A stretch of DNA of 64,000 nucleotides from JBBRYW01 sp038253945 (GTDB taxonomy: Bacteria > Actinomycetota > Thermoleophilia > Gaiellales > Gaiellaceae): positions 1-64,000 of the forward strand of contig JBBSGR010000001.1 in NCBI GenBank assembly GCA_038253945.1. The letters run 5' to 3'. The position numbers were made by a program, and so were the translations under genes. Under the pieces are notes generated by a model. The model saw only the letters and a list, made by a program, of their open reading frames with translations, was not told the DNA's origin and did no database searches. Shown one piece after another: positions 33,509 through 42,824 of the stretch; the first letter of the stretch is position 1, and each line of letters starts with the position of its first letter.

Positions 33509-35155
33509 ATGGCGGTCGCCGCAGACGCTCTCTCCTCGCATGGGCGCGTGCTCGACCGTTATCGGCCGCTGCGCCCGCTCGGAAGCGGCGGATCGGGCTC
33601 CGTCTGGCTCGCCCACGACGAGGTCGGCAACCGCGAGGTCGCGCTCAAGATCGTGGCGCGCGAAGGGAGGGCGGGACCTCGAGCGGAGCGAGAGGCAGCG
33701 GCAGCGGCACGACTTCGCCACGAGCGCTGTCAACGAGCGTTCGAGCTCGCGAGCGACGACGGCCACGTCTATATCGCCTACGAATACGTGCCCGGGCGGA
33801 CCCTCCGGGAGGCGATGCGTCGCGGCGAGCTGCACGAGCCGGCGGCTGTCGAAGCCGCGGCGCAAATTCTGGACGGGCTCGCTCACGCCCACGCGCAGGG
33901 AATCGTCCATCGCGACGTGAAGCCGGCGAACGTCCTGCTTGCGGACGGACCCGGGGTCTCCGTGCGAATACTCGACTTCGGCCTCGCGCAGCTTGCGGAC
34001 GCGGACGCTTTGACCGCCACCGGCGACGTGCCGGGCACGCTTGCGTACATCGCACCCGAGCGGCTCAAGGGCGATTCCGGCTCTGCCGCAAGCGACGTTT
34101 GGTCGGTCGGCGTGATGCTCTGGGAAGCGCTAGCCGGACGGCACCCCTTCGCCGGAGGCTCGCTCGTCGAGACGGCCACGCGGATCGCGTCCGGGGCACC
34201 GTCCCTGGCGACGGCCCGCCCCGACCTGCCGCGGCGAATCATCGCGGCGGTCGATCGGGCGCTCGCGCGCGACCCCGGCCGTCGGCCAACGGCTATCGGT
34301 CTCGCCCGGGCGCTGCGCCAGCCAAGGCAGCGCGCCCAGCCGCGCGACATGGCAGCCCCCTGGCGGATCGACGTCACCCGGCTGGCTGGCACGGTGCCTT
34401 TCCGCCCGGTCGCCGCGCGGCTCGCACCCTCCTTCCTCGTGGCGATCATCACCGGCTTCGGCGCCTCCGTGCTGCCGTTCTATCCCACGGGCTGGCCGGC
34501 TCTCCTCGCCGCCTGCGCCGCAGCCCTCGCGCTTGTCACGCCTCGCGCCGCTCTCGCATTCGCCCTCGCGGTTTCCTTCTTTCCGCTCGGAAACGTCTCC
34601 GCCGGGCTCGCGATCGTGTACGGGCTCGTCGCGGCAGCCTGGCTTGGTCTCTTCTTCCGGGATCCCCGCTCGGGACCGGCCTTCGCGGTCGGGCCGCTCC
34701 TCGGCGCCGTGCTAGCGATCGGGCTCGTTCCGATCGTGCTGCTGCGCGTCGGGAGCATGGCGCGACGGTTCGCGCTCGGGACGACAGCCGTCGTCGCGAG
34801 CGCCCTGGTGAGCGCCTTCCACGGTGGTTCGCTGCCGTTGACCGGCGAGGCGTCGCCTGACCGCCTCGCCCTTCATGCGACCAGAGATCCGCTCACCGCC
34901 GTGTCGGCTCTGCTGCATGCTGCGGCCCAGCATCCCGCCTTCGCCTGCAAAGCGCTCGCGGTCGGCGCGGTGGCGGCCGCCCTGCCCTTCCTGCGCCGGC
35001 GCGCGCTCTGGGCAAGCGTCCTCGCGGGGGGCGCCCTCACCCTCGCCGCGCTGCTCCCCACACCGCACGTCGCAGGCCTCCCGCTGGCCGTGGCGGGCCT
35101 CCTGACGGGGCTCGCGCTCGAGGCGGAGCGGCGGGATCTTCTGGCAGGGCCGTAG
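33509..35155 (+). CDS. Ser/Thr protein kinase with polytopic membrane C-terminus
   Basis: 548 residues. The N-terminal kinase domain (about 17-275) has the glycine loop LGSGGSGSVW, VALKIV lysine, catalytic HRDVKPANVLL, DFGLAQL and APERL. From about residue 300 the chain becomes strongly hydrophobic, with roughly seven to eight membrane segments to the end, instead of the PASTA or other extracellular sensor usual for PknB. It could sense a membrane or lipid signal. ATG 33509 is taken because it precedes the kinase fold; the long frame upstream is antisense to the neighbouring gene. FhaA follows 43 bases later. Confidence 0.85.
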   Translation: MAVAADALSSHGRVLDRYRPLRPLGSGGSGSVWLAHDEVGNREVALKIVAREGRAGPRAEREAAAAARLRHERCQRAFELASDDGHVYIAYEYVPGRTLREAMRRGELHEPAAVEAAAQILDGLAHAHAQGIVHRDVKPANVLLADGPGVSVRILDFGLAQLADADALTATGDVPGTLAYIAPERLKGDSGSAASDVWSVGVMLWEALAGRHPFAGGSLVETATRIASGAPSLATARPDLPRRIIAAVDRALARDPGRRPTAIGLARALRQPRQRAQPRDMAAPWRIDVTRLAGTVPFRPVAARLAPSFLVAIITGFGASVLPFYPTGWPALLAACAAALALVTPRAALAFALAVSFFPLGNVSAGLAIVYGLVAAAWLGLFFRDPRSGPAFAVGPLLGAVLAIGLVPIVLLRVGSMARRFALGTTAVVASALVSAFHGGSLPLTGEASPDRLALHATRDPLTAVSALLHAAAQHPAFACKALAVGAVAAALPFLRRRALWASVLAGGALTLAALLPTPHVAGLPLAVAGLLTGLALEAERRDLLAGP

Positions 35156-35166
35156 GCCTCCGGCGT

Positions 35167-35172
35167 TACACT
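35167..35172 (+). promoter_or_regulatory. Candidate -10 (TACACT) for the fhaA operon
   Basis: Located 26 bases before the fhaA ATG, which has a GAGGGGA Shine-Dalgarno; no clear -35. Confidence 0.35.
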
Positions 35173-35198
35173 CGGACGCAGAGGGGAAAACGCCCTGT

Positions 35199-35975
35199 AT
35201 GAGCGTCCTTCGCAACATCGAGCAGAAGATCGAGGGCCTGTTTGAGGGTGTCTTCGGCCGCGCCTTTCGGACGCACGTCCAGCCGGTCGAGCTCGCACGC
35301 AAGCTGGCCAACGAGATGGACGACCACAAGACGGTCTCGGTGTCGCGCGTCTACGTACCGAACGAGTACAGCGTCTACCTCTCGCCGGCTGATCGCGAGC
35401 AGTTCTCGGGCTACGAGGACTCGCTGATCGGCGAGCTCGAGGAGTACCTCTCAGAGCACGCGCGGCGGGAGAGCTACGCGATTCTCTCGTCGCCGAAGGT
35501 CGTGCTCCACGACGATGCCGATCTCTCCAAAGGCGAATTCGGGATCGCAACGCGGATGGTGCGCACGGAGCGCCCGGAACGAGAGCCCGACGAGCCGCGC
35601 TCCGAGGTGGAGCCCGGCGCCACGATGATCTACAAGCCGAAGCCGGCGGCGACCGAGGCCGTGTCGCCCGAGGAGCTCGGGATGGAGCGTGAGGTCGTGA
35701 CGCTGAGCGTCGACGGAACCACGCACGAGCTGAACAAGCGGCGCGCGGTGATCGGACGCTCGAAGGACTGCGACATCCAGCTCTCCGATCCAAATGTCTC
35801 GCGGCGCCATGCGGAGGTACGCCAGGAAGGCGCGACCTACTGGCTGGTCGATCTGGATTCGACGAACGGGATGGAGGTGAACGGGCGCAAGCTGAAGCGC
35901 GCGAAGCTCCACCCGGGTGACACCGTCGTGATCGGGGCGAGCGAGCTGTCGTTCAACCGGGAAGTGCCCGAATGA
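35199..35975 (+). CDS. fhaA: FhaA: DUF3662 and FHA domain protein
   Basis: 258 residues. An N-terminal DUF3662 domain (MSVLRNIEQKIEGLFEGVFGRAF...) and a C-terminal FHA domain (about 165-255) with GRSKDCDIQLSDPNVSRRHAEV and DLDSTNGMEVNG, which binds phosphothreonine. In mycobacteria FhaA links PknB signalling to peptidoglycan precursor export (MviN). It heads the fha-pstP-rodA-pbpA-pknB operon. Its TGA overlaps the ATG of a 22-codon frame. Confidence 0.92.
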   Translation: MSVLRNIEQKIEGLFEGVFGRAFRTHVQPVELARKLANEMDDHKTVSVSRVYVPNEYSVYLSPADREQFSGYEDSLIGELEEYLSEHARRESYAILSSPKVVLHDDADLSKGEFGIATRMVRTERPEREPDEPRSEVEPGATMIYKPKPAATEAVSPEELGMEREVVTLSVDGTTHELNKRRAVIGRSKDCDIQLSDPNVSRRHAEVRQEGATYWLVDLDSTNGMEVNGRKLKRAKLHPGDTVVIGASELSFNREVPE

Positions 35976-36040
35976 CCGACACGAATGGCACGGTCGTTCC
36001 GAGACGGGGTCGAGGCATGAGTCGAGAGGCTGCGCCATGA
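35972..36040 (+). CDS. 22-codon bridging ORF between fhaA and fhaB
   Basis: ATG 35972 overlaps the fhaA stop (ATGA) and its own TGA overlaps the fhaB ATG (ATGA again). It encodes a basic peptide (MTDTNGTVVPRRGRG, then MSREAAP). There is no recognisable domain. It may be a translational bridge keeping ribosomes engaged across the gap, or a chance frame. Confidence 0.4.
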   Translation: MTDTNGTVVPRRGRGMSREAAP

Positions 36041-36507
36041 GCTCCGTTTCGGTCGAAGAAGCCCTGCTCGTACTCAAGATCGCCTTTCTCGTTGTCCTCT
36101 ACCTCTTCATCTGGCGAATCGTGCGAACCGCGAGCCGGGACGTTCGCCTCCCGCAGGAGAGTTTCGTGCTTGCACCCCACCAGCCGGGCCGCCGGCCGGC
36201 GGAGGGCCGGTCCGGGCGCCTCGTCGTGACGCGGAGCCCGACACTCGCGCCCGGACGCGAGGAGCTCCTGAACGCTACGCCGCTCACCGTCGGGCGCAGC
36301 TCCGAGAACGACATAGAGCTCGTGGAGGACGGCTTCGTCTCGGCCCGGCACGCACGCTTTCAGCCACGCCGCGACGGCGTCTGGATCGAGGACGCCGGCT
36401 CGACGAATGGCACCTTCGTGAACGGGGCGAAGGTGACACGCGCGCGCAGGCTCGCGAAGGGCGACATCGTACGGATCGGCGAGACCGAGCTTCGGTTCGA
36501 CCGATGA
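36037..36507 (+). CDS. fhaB: FhaB (FipA-partner type): membrane-anchored FHA protein
   Basis: 156 residues. One N-terminal membrane segment (about 10-30, ALLVLKIAFLVVLYLFIW) and a C-terminal FHA domain with VGRSSENDIELVEDGFVSARHARF and DAGSTNGTFVNG. FhaB binds phosphorylated partners of PknA/PknB and influences septal and polar growth. ATG 36037 overlaps the preceding 22-codon frame, and its stop overlaps the pstP start (ATGA). Confidence 0.92.
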   Translation: MSSVSVEEALLVLKIAFLVVLYLFIWRIVRTASRDVRLPQESFVLAPHQPGRRPAEGRSGRLVVTRSPTLAPGREELLNATPLTVGRSSENDIELVEDGFVSARHARFQPRRDGVWIEDAGSTNGTFVNGAKVTRARRLAKGDIVRIGETELRFDR

Positions 36508-37697
36508 GGCTGGGACGAGTCGCGGGGGTCTCGGACACCGGGCGCAGGCGGCGGAACAACGAGGACTCCTACGTCTGCAAGCCGCCGCTCTTCGCGGTCG
36601 CCGACGGAGTCGGCGGCGCACAGGCCGGTGAGCTCGCGTCACGCCTCGCGGCCGCCGCGCTGCGTGAGGAGCCGGCCTCCAGCGCACTGCCGGCCGAGGA
36701 GCGCGTCGTCGAACTGATCCAGGAGGCGAACCGGCGGGTCTACGTCCGCTCGAGTCAGGACGAAGCGGTATCGGGGATGAGTACGACGATGACCGTGGCT
36801 CTGGTCGAGAACGGCCGCGTCTCGATCGGCCACGTCGGCGACTCGCGCGCATACCTCGTTCGCAACGGGCGGCTCGACCAGGTCACGGAGGATCACTCCC
36901 TCGTCGCCGAGCTGATGCGGGACGGCGAGCTCTCACCGGAGGAGGCGGAGTCGCACCCGCAGCGCTCGGTGATCACGCGGGCGGTCGGGACCGATCCCGA
37001 CGTCGACGTGGACATTTTCTTGGTCGAGGCACGCTCGGGCGATGTCTTCCTGCTCGCAACAGACGGACTGACCGACATGGTCAGGGACGCCGAGATCCTG
37101 GAGATCGTGCAAGACAATCGCAGCGATCTGGACGCTGCGGCCAAGGCACTCGTTCGGGCGGCAAACCGGGGCGGTGGCCAGGACAACATCACGGTCGTCG
37201 CGTTCGAGATCGCGGGCGCGGAAGACTCGGGGGCCACGGTCGAGAACGTCATGCCGAGGCTTCGGGACGAAGATGCGCGGGACGAGGTCGACGCGGACAC
37301 CTTGACCGAGTCCGACGGGGTTCCGGCGCTCGACGGAGTGCCTGCCGCCTCGCCCGCTTCCGCGCCCACTCCCGCTCCCGCTCGCCGGCGTCGCCGTGGC
37401 GCGCTGCTCGTGCTCGTAGCGCTCCTCGTGCTCGCCGCCGCCGCAGTCGCAGGAATCTGGGGCCTCTCGCGCGCGCACTTCATCGGCGCCGACAAGGGCG
37501 GGCACGTCGCCGTCTACCAGGGCCTTCCCTACGACATCACGCATGGGATCCGGCTCTACCGGGCCGTCTACGTGAGCCCACTGCTCGCGGCGCAGTTGAC
37601 GCGGGCCGAGCGGAGGCGCCTGTTCGACCACCATCTCCGAAGCAACGGCTCGGCGCGGGCGACGCTCGAGGCCTACGAGCAGCAGGTCGTCAGGTGA
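36504..37697 (+). CDS. pstP: PP2C-family Ser/Thr phosphatase PstP
   Basis: 397 residues. The PP2C catalytic domain (about 1-240) shows DGVGGAQAGE, GDSRAYLVR, ATDGLTDM and GGGQDNITVV metal-site motifs. After a Pro/Ala-rich linker comes one membrane span (about 292-314) and a short extracellular tail. It reverses phosphorylation by PknB-type kinases. Both ends overlap neighbours by four bases (ATGA with fhaB, GTGA with rodA). Confidence 0.93.
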   Translation: MRLGRVAGVSDTGRRRRNNEDSYVCKPPLFAVADGVGGAQAGELASRLAAAALREEPASSALPAEERVVELIQEANRRVYVRSSQDEAVSGMSTTMTVALVENGRVSIGHVGDSRAYLVRNGRLDQVTEDHSLVAELMRDGELSPEEAESHPQRSVITRAVGTDPDVDVDIFLVEARSGDVFLLATDGLTDMVRDAEILEIVQDNRSDLDAAAKALVRAANRGGGQDNITVVAFEIAGAEDSGATVENVMPRLRDEDARDEVDADTLTESDGVPALDGVPAASPASAPTPAPARRRRRGALLVLVALLVLAAAAVAGIWGLSRAHFIGADKGGHVAVYQGLPYDITHGIRLYRAVYVSPLLAAQLTRAERRRLFDHHLRSNGSARATLEAYEQQVVR

Positions 37698-39034
37698 GCT
37701 CGCCCGCGGCAGCAGCCGAGGAGGGTCGGCTTTCCCTGCGCAACCGGGAGCTCCTGAGCCTCGTCGTCGTCGGGGTCCTGACCGGCATGGGCTTCGCGAG
37801 CGTCTACATCGCGAAGAAGGCGGAGGTCTCGACCGGGTCGCTCTCCTACGCCGCGATCTTCTTCGCGCTCTACCTGTTCGCCCACGTCGTCGCGCGCCTC
37901 TACGTGCGCTCGGCCGACCCGTATCTCCTGCCCATTGCCGGCCTGCTGAGCGCCGTGGGGGTCACGGAGATCTACAACCTCGGCCAGCGCGACGCGTTCC
38001 GGCAGGGGATGTGGGTCGTCTTCGGCGTCGCCCTCTTCGGCGTGACCCTCTTCGCGCTGCGGTCGGACTACCGGCGGCTCGAGAACTACAAGTACCTGCT
38101 CGGCGTCTCGGCCATCGGCCTGCTCGTGCTGCCGGCGCTGCCCGGCATAGGCACGACGGTGAACGGGGCTCGACTCTGGGTGCGCTTCGGCCCGATCCAG
38201 TTCCAGCCGGGGGAGATCGCGAAGATCATGCTCATCGTCTTCCTCGCGGGCTACCTGCGCGAGAAGCGGGAGCTGCTGGCGCAGGGCCGACCGAAGGACC
38301 TCGGTCCACTGCTCCTGATCTGGGGCGGCGCGATGCTGGTTCTCGTCGAGACGAACGACCTCGGCAGCGGCCTCCTCTACTTCGCGGTCTTCCTCGCGAT
38401 GCTGTACGTCGCGACCGGGCGGCTTGCCTACGTCGCCGCCGGCCTCGCGCTTTTCGCAGTCGGCGCGGCGGGCGTCTACCACATCTCGGCACACGTGCGC
38501 GACCGGGTCACGATCTGGCTGCACCCCTGGACGACGGCGAAGGTCTTCTGCCCGCTCGACGGGCACCTTCACGTCCGCCAGGAGTGTCAGAGCCTCCAGC
38601 TCGTGAAGTCGTTCTACTCGATCGCGAACGGCCACTTCGGCGGTACCGGTCTCGGCCGCGGCACCTTCACCACGACGGACGGGCACCAGCTGATCCCGTA
38701 CCTCAACACCGACTTCATCTACTCGGCCCTCGCGCAGGAGCTGGGCCTGATCGGGGCGGCGGCGCTGCTCCTGCTCTACATGGTGTTCGTGATCCGGGGC
38801 TTCCGGATCGCGCTCCTGATCGACGACGGCTTCTCGAAGCTGCTCGCCACAGGCCTCACGTTCGCCTTCGCGCTCCAGACGTTCATCATCGTCGGCGGGA
38901 TCGTGCGCCTGATTCCCCTGACCGGCATCACGCTGCCGTTCGTCAGCTACGGCGGGTCGAGCGTGGTCGCGAACTTCATCCTGCTCGCGCTCCTGCTGCT
39001 CGTGTCGAGCCGTGCGAACGAGGAGCGGGCGTGA
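37694..39034 (+). CDS. rodA: SEDS peptidoglycan glycosyltransferase (RodA/FtsW)
   Basis: 446 residues with about ten to twelve membrane spans. SEDS motifs are visible: NGARLWVRFGPIQFQPGEIAK near residue 156 and the C-terminal GITLPFVSYGGSS near 417. It polymerises lipid II together with the class B PBP encoded next. GTG 37694 overlaps the pstP stop and its own stop overlaps the pbpA GTG (GTGA). Whether it serves elongation (RodA) or division (FtsW) cannot be settled from sequence alone; position next to pbpA favours RodA. Confidence 0.92.
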   Translation: MSSPAAAAEEGRLSLRNRELLSLVVVGVLTGMGFASVYIAKKAEVSTGSLSYAAIFFALYLFAHVVARLYVRSADPYLLPIAGLLSAVGVTEIYNLGQRDAFRQGMWVVFGVALFGVTLFALRSDYRRLENYKYLLGVSAIGLLVLPALPGIGTTVNGARLWVRFGPIQFQPGEIAKIMLIVFLAGYLREKRELLAQGRPKDLGPLLLIWGGAMLVLVETNDLGSGLLYFAVFLAMLYVATGRLAYVAAGLALFAVGAAGVYHISAHVRDRVTIWLHPWTTAKVFCPLDGHLHVRQECQSLQLVKSFYSIANGHFGGTGLGRGTFTTTDGHQLIPYLNTDFIYSALAQELGLIGAAALLLLYMVFVIRGFRIALLIDDGFSKLLATGLTFAFALQTFIIVGGIVRLIPLTGITLPFVSYGGSSVVANFILLALLLLVSSRANEERA

Positions 39035-40521
39035 ACCCGCAGATCTCCCGCCTGTCGCTCGCCGCGCTGGCCCTGCTCGTCTCGCTCGTCGTCGCGACGA
39101 CCTACTGGCAGACCTGGGCGGTCGCCGGCCTCGAGGACAAGCAGGACAATGCAATCCAGCGGGTGGCGCAGTTCAGCATCCGGCGTGGCAGGATCTACGC
39201 CGGGGACGGCAAGACGCTGCTCGCCGCCAACGTTCGCACGCGGGTCAAGGGCAACACGCTCTACTTTCGCCGCTACCCCTCGCACGGCCTCGCCGCCCAC
39301 ATCGTGGGCTACTCGACGCAGGTCCGCTCGCGCGCGGGACTCGAGCAGTCGCTGAACGACTACCTGACGGGCGCCAACTCGAACCTGAGCACCGTGCTCT
39401 CCACCGCCGTGAACAAGCTCAAGGGCACGACCGTCAAGGGCAACAACGTCATCCTGACGATCAACCCCCACGCGCAACGCGTGGCGCAACGCGCGCTCGG
39501 ATCGAACTGCGGAGCCGTCGTCGCGCTGCAGCCGCGGACGGGACGATTGCTCGTGGCCGCCTCGTCGCCGACGTACGACCCGAACCTGATCGAGCGTCAT
39601 TTCAACCAGGCAGAGGCGGCCGGAGGGCGTTGCGGCGCCCTCGTCAACCGGGCGATCAGCGGCCACTACGTGCCGGGCTCGACGTTCAAGGTGGTCACCG
39701 CAGCCGCCGCGCTCGACACGGGGAAGTTCACGCCCAGCTCGAGCTTCAACGACCCCGGCTACTGCGTCGAGTACGGCAAGCGCGTCTCCAACTACGCCGA
39801 CCAGAACGGCCCGGAGAAGTTCGGCACCGTCAACTTCACGACCGCCCTGCAGCACTCGATCAACGCCGTCTTCTGCGACATCGGCAAACAGCTCGGGCCT
39901 CTGGTCATCCTCGACTACGCGAAGCGCTTCGGCTTCTACTCGAAGCCGCCGCTCGAGACCCCGCCCGAGGAGCGCGCGACGAGCGGCCTCTACCAGCACA
40001 ACCGCCTCTTCTATCCGAAGAGCCCGTTCCAGGTGGATCCGGGCCGGCTCGCCTTCGGGCAGGAGCGTCTGCTGGTGACCCCGCTGCAGATGGCGATGGT
40101 CGCGGCGGCGGTGGCGAACGGGGGCGTCGTGATGAGACCCCACGTCGTCGAGCGGATCGAGTCTCCCGGGGGCGGCATCGTGACGAGAACGAAGCCGGAG
40201 CAGCTCGATCGCGCGATCAAGCCGGAGACGGCGAGCGAGCTGACGCAGATGATGGAGGCCGTGGTCACGGGCGGCACCGGTACGGCCGCGCAGATCCCGG
40301 GCGTTCGAGTCGCGGGCAAGACCGGCACGGCCGAGACCGGGGTGGCGGGAACCAACGAGACCTCGTTCATCGCCTTCGCGCCGGCGGAGGACCCCCGCAT
40401 CGCGATCGCGGTCATGCTCGAGAACCAGCGCGGGGGCGCGACAGGAGGAACCACCGCCGCTCCCATCGCCAAGACCGTCATGGAGGCCCTGCTGGGGGTG
40501 GGGTCGAACTCAGGACGATAG
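39031..40521 (+). CDS. pbpA: Class B penicillin-binding protein PbpA
   Basis: 496 residues. One N-terminal membrane anchor (about 8-30), a dimerisation region, then the transpeptidase domain with the SxxK serine in PGSTFKVV near residue 214, SxN in HSINAVF near 277 and KTG in VAGKTGTAETG near 429. It cross-links peptidoglycan in partnership with the SEDS protein. GTG 39031 overlaps the rodA stop. The next gene, pknB, starts directly after its TAG. Confidence 0.93.
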   Translation: MNPQISRLSLAALALLVSLVVATTYWQTWAVAGLEDKQDNAIQRVAQFSIRRGRIYAGDGKTLLAANVRTRVKGNTLYFRRYPSHGLAAHIVGYSTQVRSRAGLEQSLNDYLTGANSNLSTVLSTAVNKLKGTTVKGNNVILTINPHAQRVAQRALGSNCGAVVALQPRTGRLLVAASSPTYDPNLIERHFNQAEAAGGRCGALVNRAISGHYVPGSTFKVVTAAAALDTGKFTPSSSFNDPGYCVEYGKRVSNYADQNGPEKFGTVNFTTALQHSINAVFCDIGKQLGPLVILDYAKRFGFYSKPPLETPPEERATSGLYQHNRLFYPKSPFQVDPGRLAFGQERLLVTPLQMAMVAAAVANGGVVMRPHVVERIESPGGGIVTRTKPEQLDRAIKPETASELTQMMEAVVTGGTGTAAQIPGVRVAGKTGTAETGVAGTNETSFIAFAPAEDPRIAIAVMLENQRGGATGGTTAAPIAKTVMEALLGVGSNSGR

Positions 40522-42600
40522 ATGGCGGCCACGGACACGCTGCTGAACACGCTGCTGCACGGACGCTACCGGGTGCTGCGCAAGCTCGGTAGCGGAGGGA
40601 TGGCCGACGTCTACCTGGCCGAGGACCAGGAGCTGGGTCGCCGCGTCGCGATCAAGATCCTGAACGACCGCCACGCGGACGACGAGCTGTTCGTCGAGCG
40701 GTTCCGGCGCGAGGCGAAGAACGCGGCCAGCCTCTCCCACCCGAACGTCGTCTCGATCTACGACCGAGGCGAGACGCAGGGCACGTACTACATCGCGATG
40801 GAGTTCATGGACGGGCGCTCCCTCAAGGAGCTGATCGTCCGGGACACGCTCCCGGTGCCAATCGCGATCTCCTACGCGCGTCAGATCCTCGCCGCCCTGC
40901 GCTACGCGCACCGGCACGGCATCGTCCACCGCGACATCAAGCCGCACAACGTGCTGGTCGGCCCCGAGGGGCGCCTCAAGGTGACCGACTTCGGTATCGC
41001 GCGCGCCGGGCCGAGCCAGATGACCGAGGCCGGGGCGATCATCGGCACGGCGCAGTATCTCTCGCCCGAGCAGGCACGGGGCGCAGACGTCGATCAGCGG
41101 TCGGACGTCTACTCGCTGGGCATCGTCCTGTACGAGCTCTTGACCGGCGTCGTTCCCTTCTCGGGCGACACGCCGGTCGAGATCGCGATGAAGCACCTCT
41201 CGGCCATTCCCGAGCCGCCTTCGCGGAAGCGCCCCGACGTGCCGCACGAGCTCGACCTCGTGGTGCTGCGGGCTCTCGCGAAGACCCCCGACGAGCGCTA
41301 CGGCTCGGCGGACGAGATGGACGCCGACCTCGCACGAGTCGAGCGCGGCCTCACGGTGAGCGAGGAGACCGCCGAGGCCGCGACCGCCGTTCTCTCGGGG
41401 GCCGGGATCGAGGCGACCACGATCTCCCGGGCGCCCCTGGTGGGGAAGCGGCCGTACCCGGCTTCCACCTACTACGAGTACGAGGCGCCGGTGCGCCGGC
41501 GCCGGAGGCCGTTCTGGCCGTGGCTGCTCGCGCTCCTGCTCCTGGCCGCTGCCGGCCTCGTCGGCTGGTACGCCTATCAGCAGCTGCAGCAGCAGCTGAA
41601 CCAGACGAAGCCCGTCTCGATCCCGCTCCTGGTCAGCTTGCCAGGGCCCACGGCCGTCCAGAAGCTCAAGGATCTCGGCCTGAAGCCAGTGGTCGTACGG
41701 CAGTTCAACAGCGAGACTCAGACCGGGATCGTGTTCGACCAGAGGCCCGAAGCGGGTGAGCGGACGAACAAGGGAAACCGCGTCACGATCTACCTCTCGA
41801 AGGGCAAACCGCGATCGGAGGTGCCCGACCTCGTCGGGGAGTCGCTGGCGACCGCGCAGTCGCTGCTCGGCGCCAAGCATCTGAAGGCGAACGTCGTCGA
41901 CGTGTTCTCCGAGCGGCCGCGAGACACGGTGGTCGGCCAGGAGCCGAAGGCGGGCGAGACCGTCCTGCAGGGCTCCGCCGTTCGCATCAACGTCTCGAAG
42001 GGCGCCAAGCCGGTTGCCGTTCCGCCGGTGATCGGGCAGTCGTTCGAATCGGCAAGTGCCGAGCTCGACGCGGCCGGGTTCGCGGTCCTGCGCAAGGACG
42101 TCGACTCGGGTCAGCTGCAGGGGATCGTCGTCGGAGAGGACCCCGGCGGCAACACGCTGCAACCGAAGGGCGCGACGATCGTCCTCAGCGTGTCGAAGGG
42201 AGCCAGGACCACCACGGTGCCCGACGTCACCGGGCTCGACCAGGACACGGCGCAGGCCACGCTCGAGAACTCAGGCTTCACCGCGCGGATTCAACGTCAG
42301 AGCACGACCGACCCGGCGCAGGACGGCATCGTCGTCGATCAGACCCCCTTCGGCGGGAGTCAGGCGAAGCCCGGCGCCTCCGTCACGATCGTCGTCGGGC
42401 GCCTGAGCGGGCAAACGCCTCCGCCTCCGCCTCCGCCTACGACCTCGACGACGGCGCCTCCGCCCTCTCCTTCTCCGAGTCCCCAGCCGTCTCCCCCTCC
42501 CACCGCGCCCCCGCCGGTGCCGCCGCCGGCCCGCCCGCCGGCGCCCCCGCCGCTCTCGCCTCCGACTCCACCACCGCCTCCACCCCCCGGTACACCGTGA
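40522..42600 (+). CDS. pknB: PASTA-domain Ser/Thr kinase PknB
   Basis: 692 residues. Kinase domain about 13-275 (LGSGGMADVYLA, VAIKIL, HRDIKPHNVLV, DFGIAR, GTAQYLSPEQ), one membrane span (about 330-350), then four PASTA repeats starting with IPLLVSLP, VPDLVGES, VPPVIGQS and VPDVTGLD, which bind muropeptide or lipid II outside the cell. A proline-rich tail of about 60 residues follows, an uncommon extension that may cross the wall. It regulates growth with FhaA/FhaB/PstP. Its TGA overlaps GTG 42597 of a short frame. Confidence 0.95.
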   Translation: MAATDTLLNTLLHGRYRVLRKLGSGGMADVYLAEDQELGRRVAIKILNDRHADDELFVERFRREAKNAASLSHPNVVSIYDRGETQGTYYIAMEFMDGRSLKELIVRDTLPVPIAISYARQILAALRYAHRHGIVHRDIKPHNVLVGPEGRLKVTDFGIARAGPSQMTEAGAIIGTAQYLSPEQARGADVDQRSDVYSLGIVLYELLTGVVPFSGDTPVEIAMKHLSAIPEPPSRKRPDVPHELDLVVLRALAKTPDERYGSADEMDADLARVERGLTVSEETAEAATAVLSGAGIEATTISRAPLVGKRPYPASTYYEYEAPVRRRRRPFWPWLLALLLLAAAGLVGWYAYQQLQQQLNQTKPVSIPLLVSLPGPTAVQKLKDLGLKPVVVRQFNSETQTGIVFDQRPEAGERTNKGNRVTIYLSKGKPRSEVPDLVGESLATAQSLLGAKHLKANVVDVFSERPRDTVVGQEPKAGETVLQGSAVRINVSKGAKPVAVPPVIGQSFESASAELDAAGFAVLRKDVDSGQLQGIVVGEDPGGNTLQPKGATIVLSVSKGARTTTVPDVTGLDQDTAQATLENSGFTARIQRQSTTDPAQDGIVVDQTPFGGSQAKPGASVTIVVGRLSGQTPPPPPPPTTSTTAPPPSPSPSPQPSPPPTAPPPVPPPARPPAPPPLSPPTPPPPPPPGTP

Positions 42601-42824
42601 CCAAGGGCGCTCCGCGCCCGGGGTGGGTGGCCGCGGGGACGCCCCCTTCGGCTTGCGCCCGCTTCGCAGCAGCTCCGGGTGGCCGCCCAATGAATCATCG
42701 AATCCGGGTCGCCAACTTGATGGGCGGCCGCTCGAGCGAACGCGCTCCGCGCCCGGGGTGGCCGCAGGGACGCCAGCTTTGTCATGCGCCCGCTCCGCAG
42801 CAGCTTCGAGTGGCCGCCCAATGA
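42597..42824 (+). CDS. 75-codon bridging ORF made from a ddl 5' duplication
   Basis: GTG 42597 overlaps the pknB stop (GTGA) and the TGA at 42822 overlaps the ddl ATG (ATGA). The middle of the frame copies the first codons of ddl (MNHRIRVANLMGGRSSE against MNHRIRVAILMGGRSSE), and the two flanks are copies of each other (APRPGW...). No domain. Either a neutral by-product of tandem duplication or a coupler between pknB and ddl; translation from the internal ATG 42690 (44 residues) is also possible. Confidence 0.45.
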   Translation: MTKGAPRPGWVAAGTPPSACARFAAAPGGRPMNHRIRVANLMGGRSSERAPRPGWPQGRQLCHAPAPQQLRVAAQ

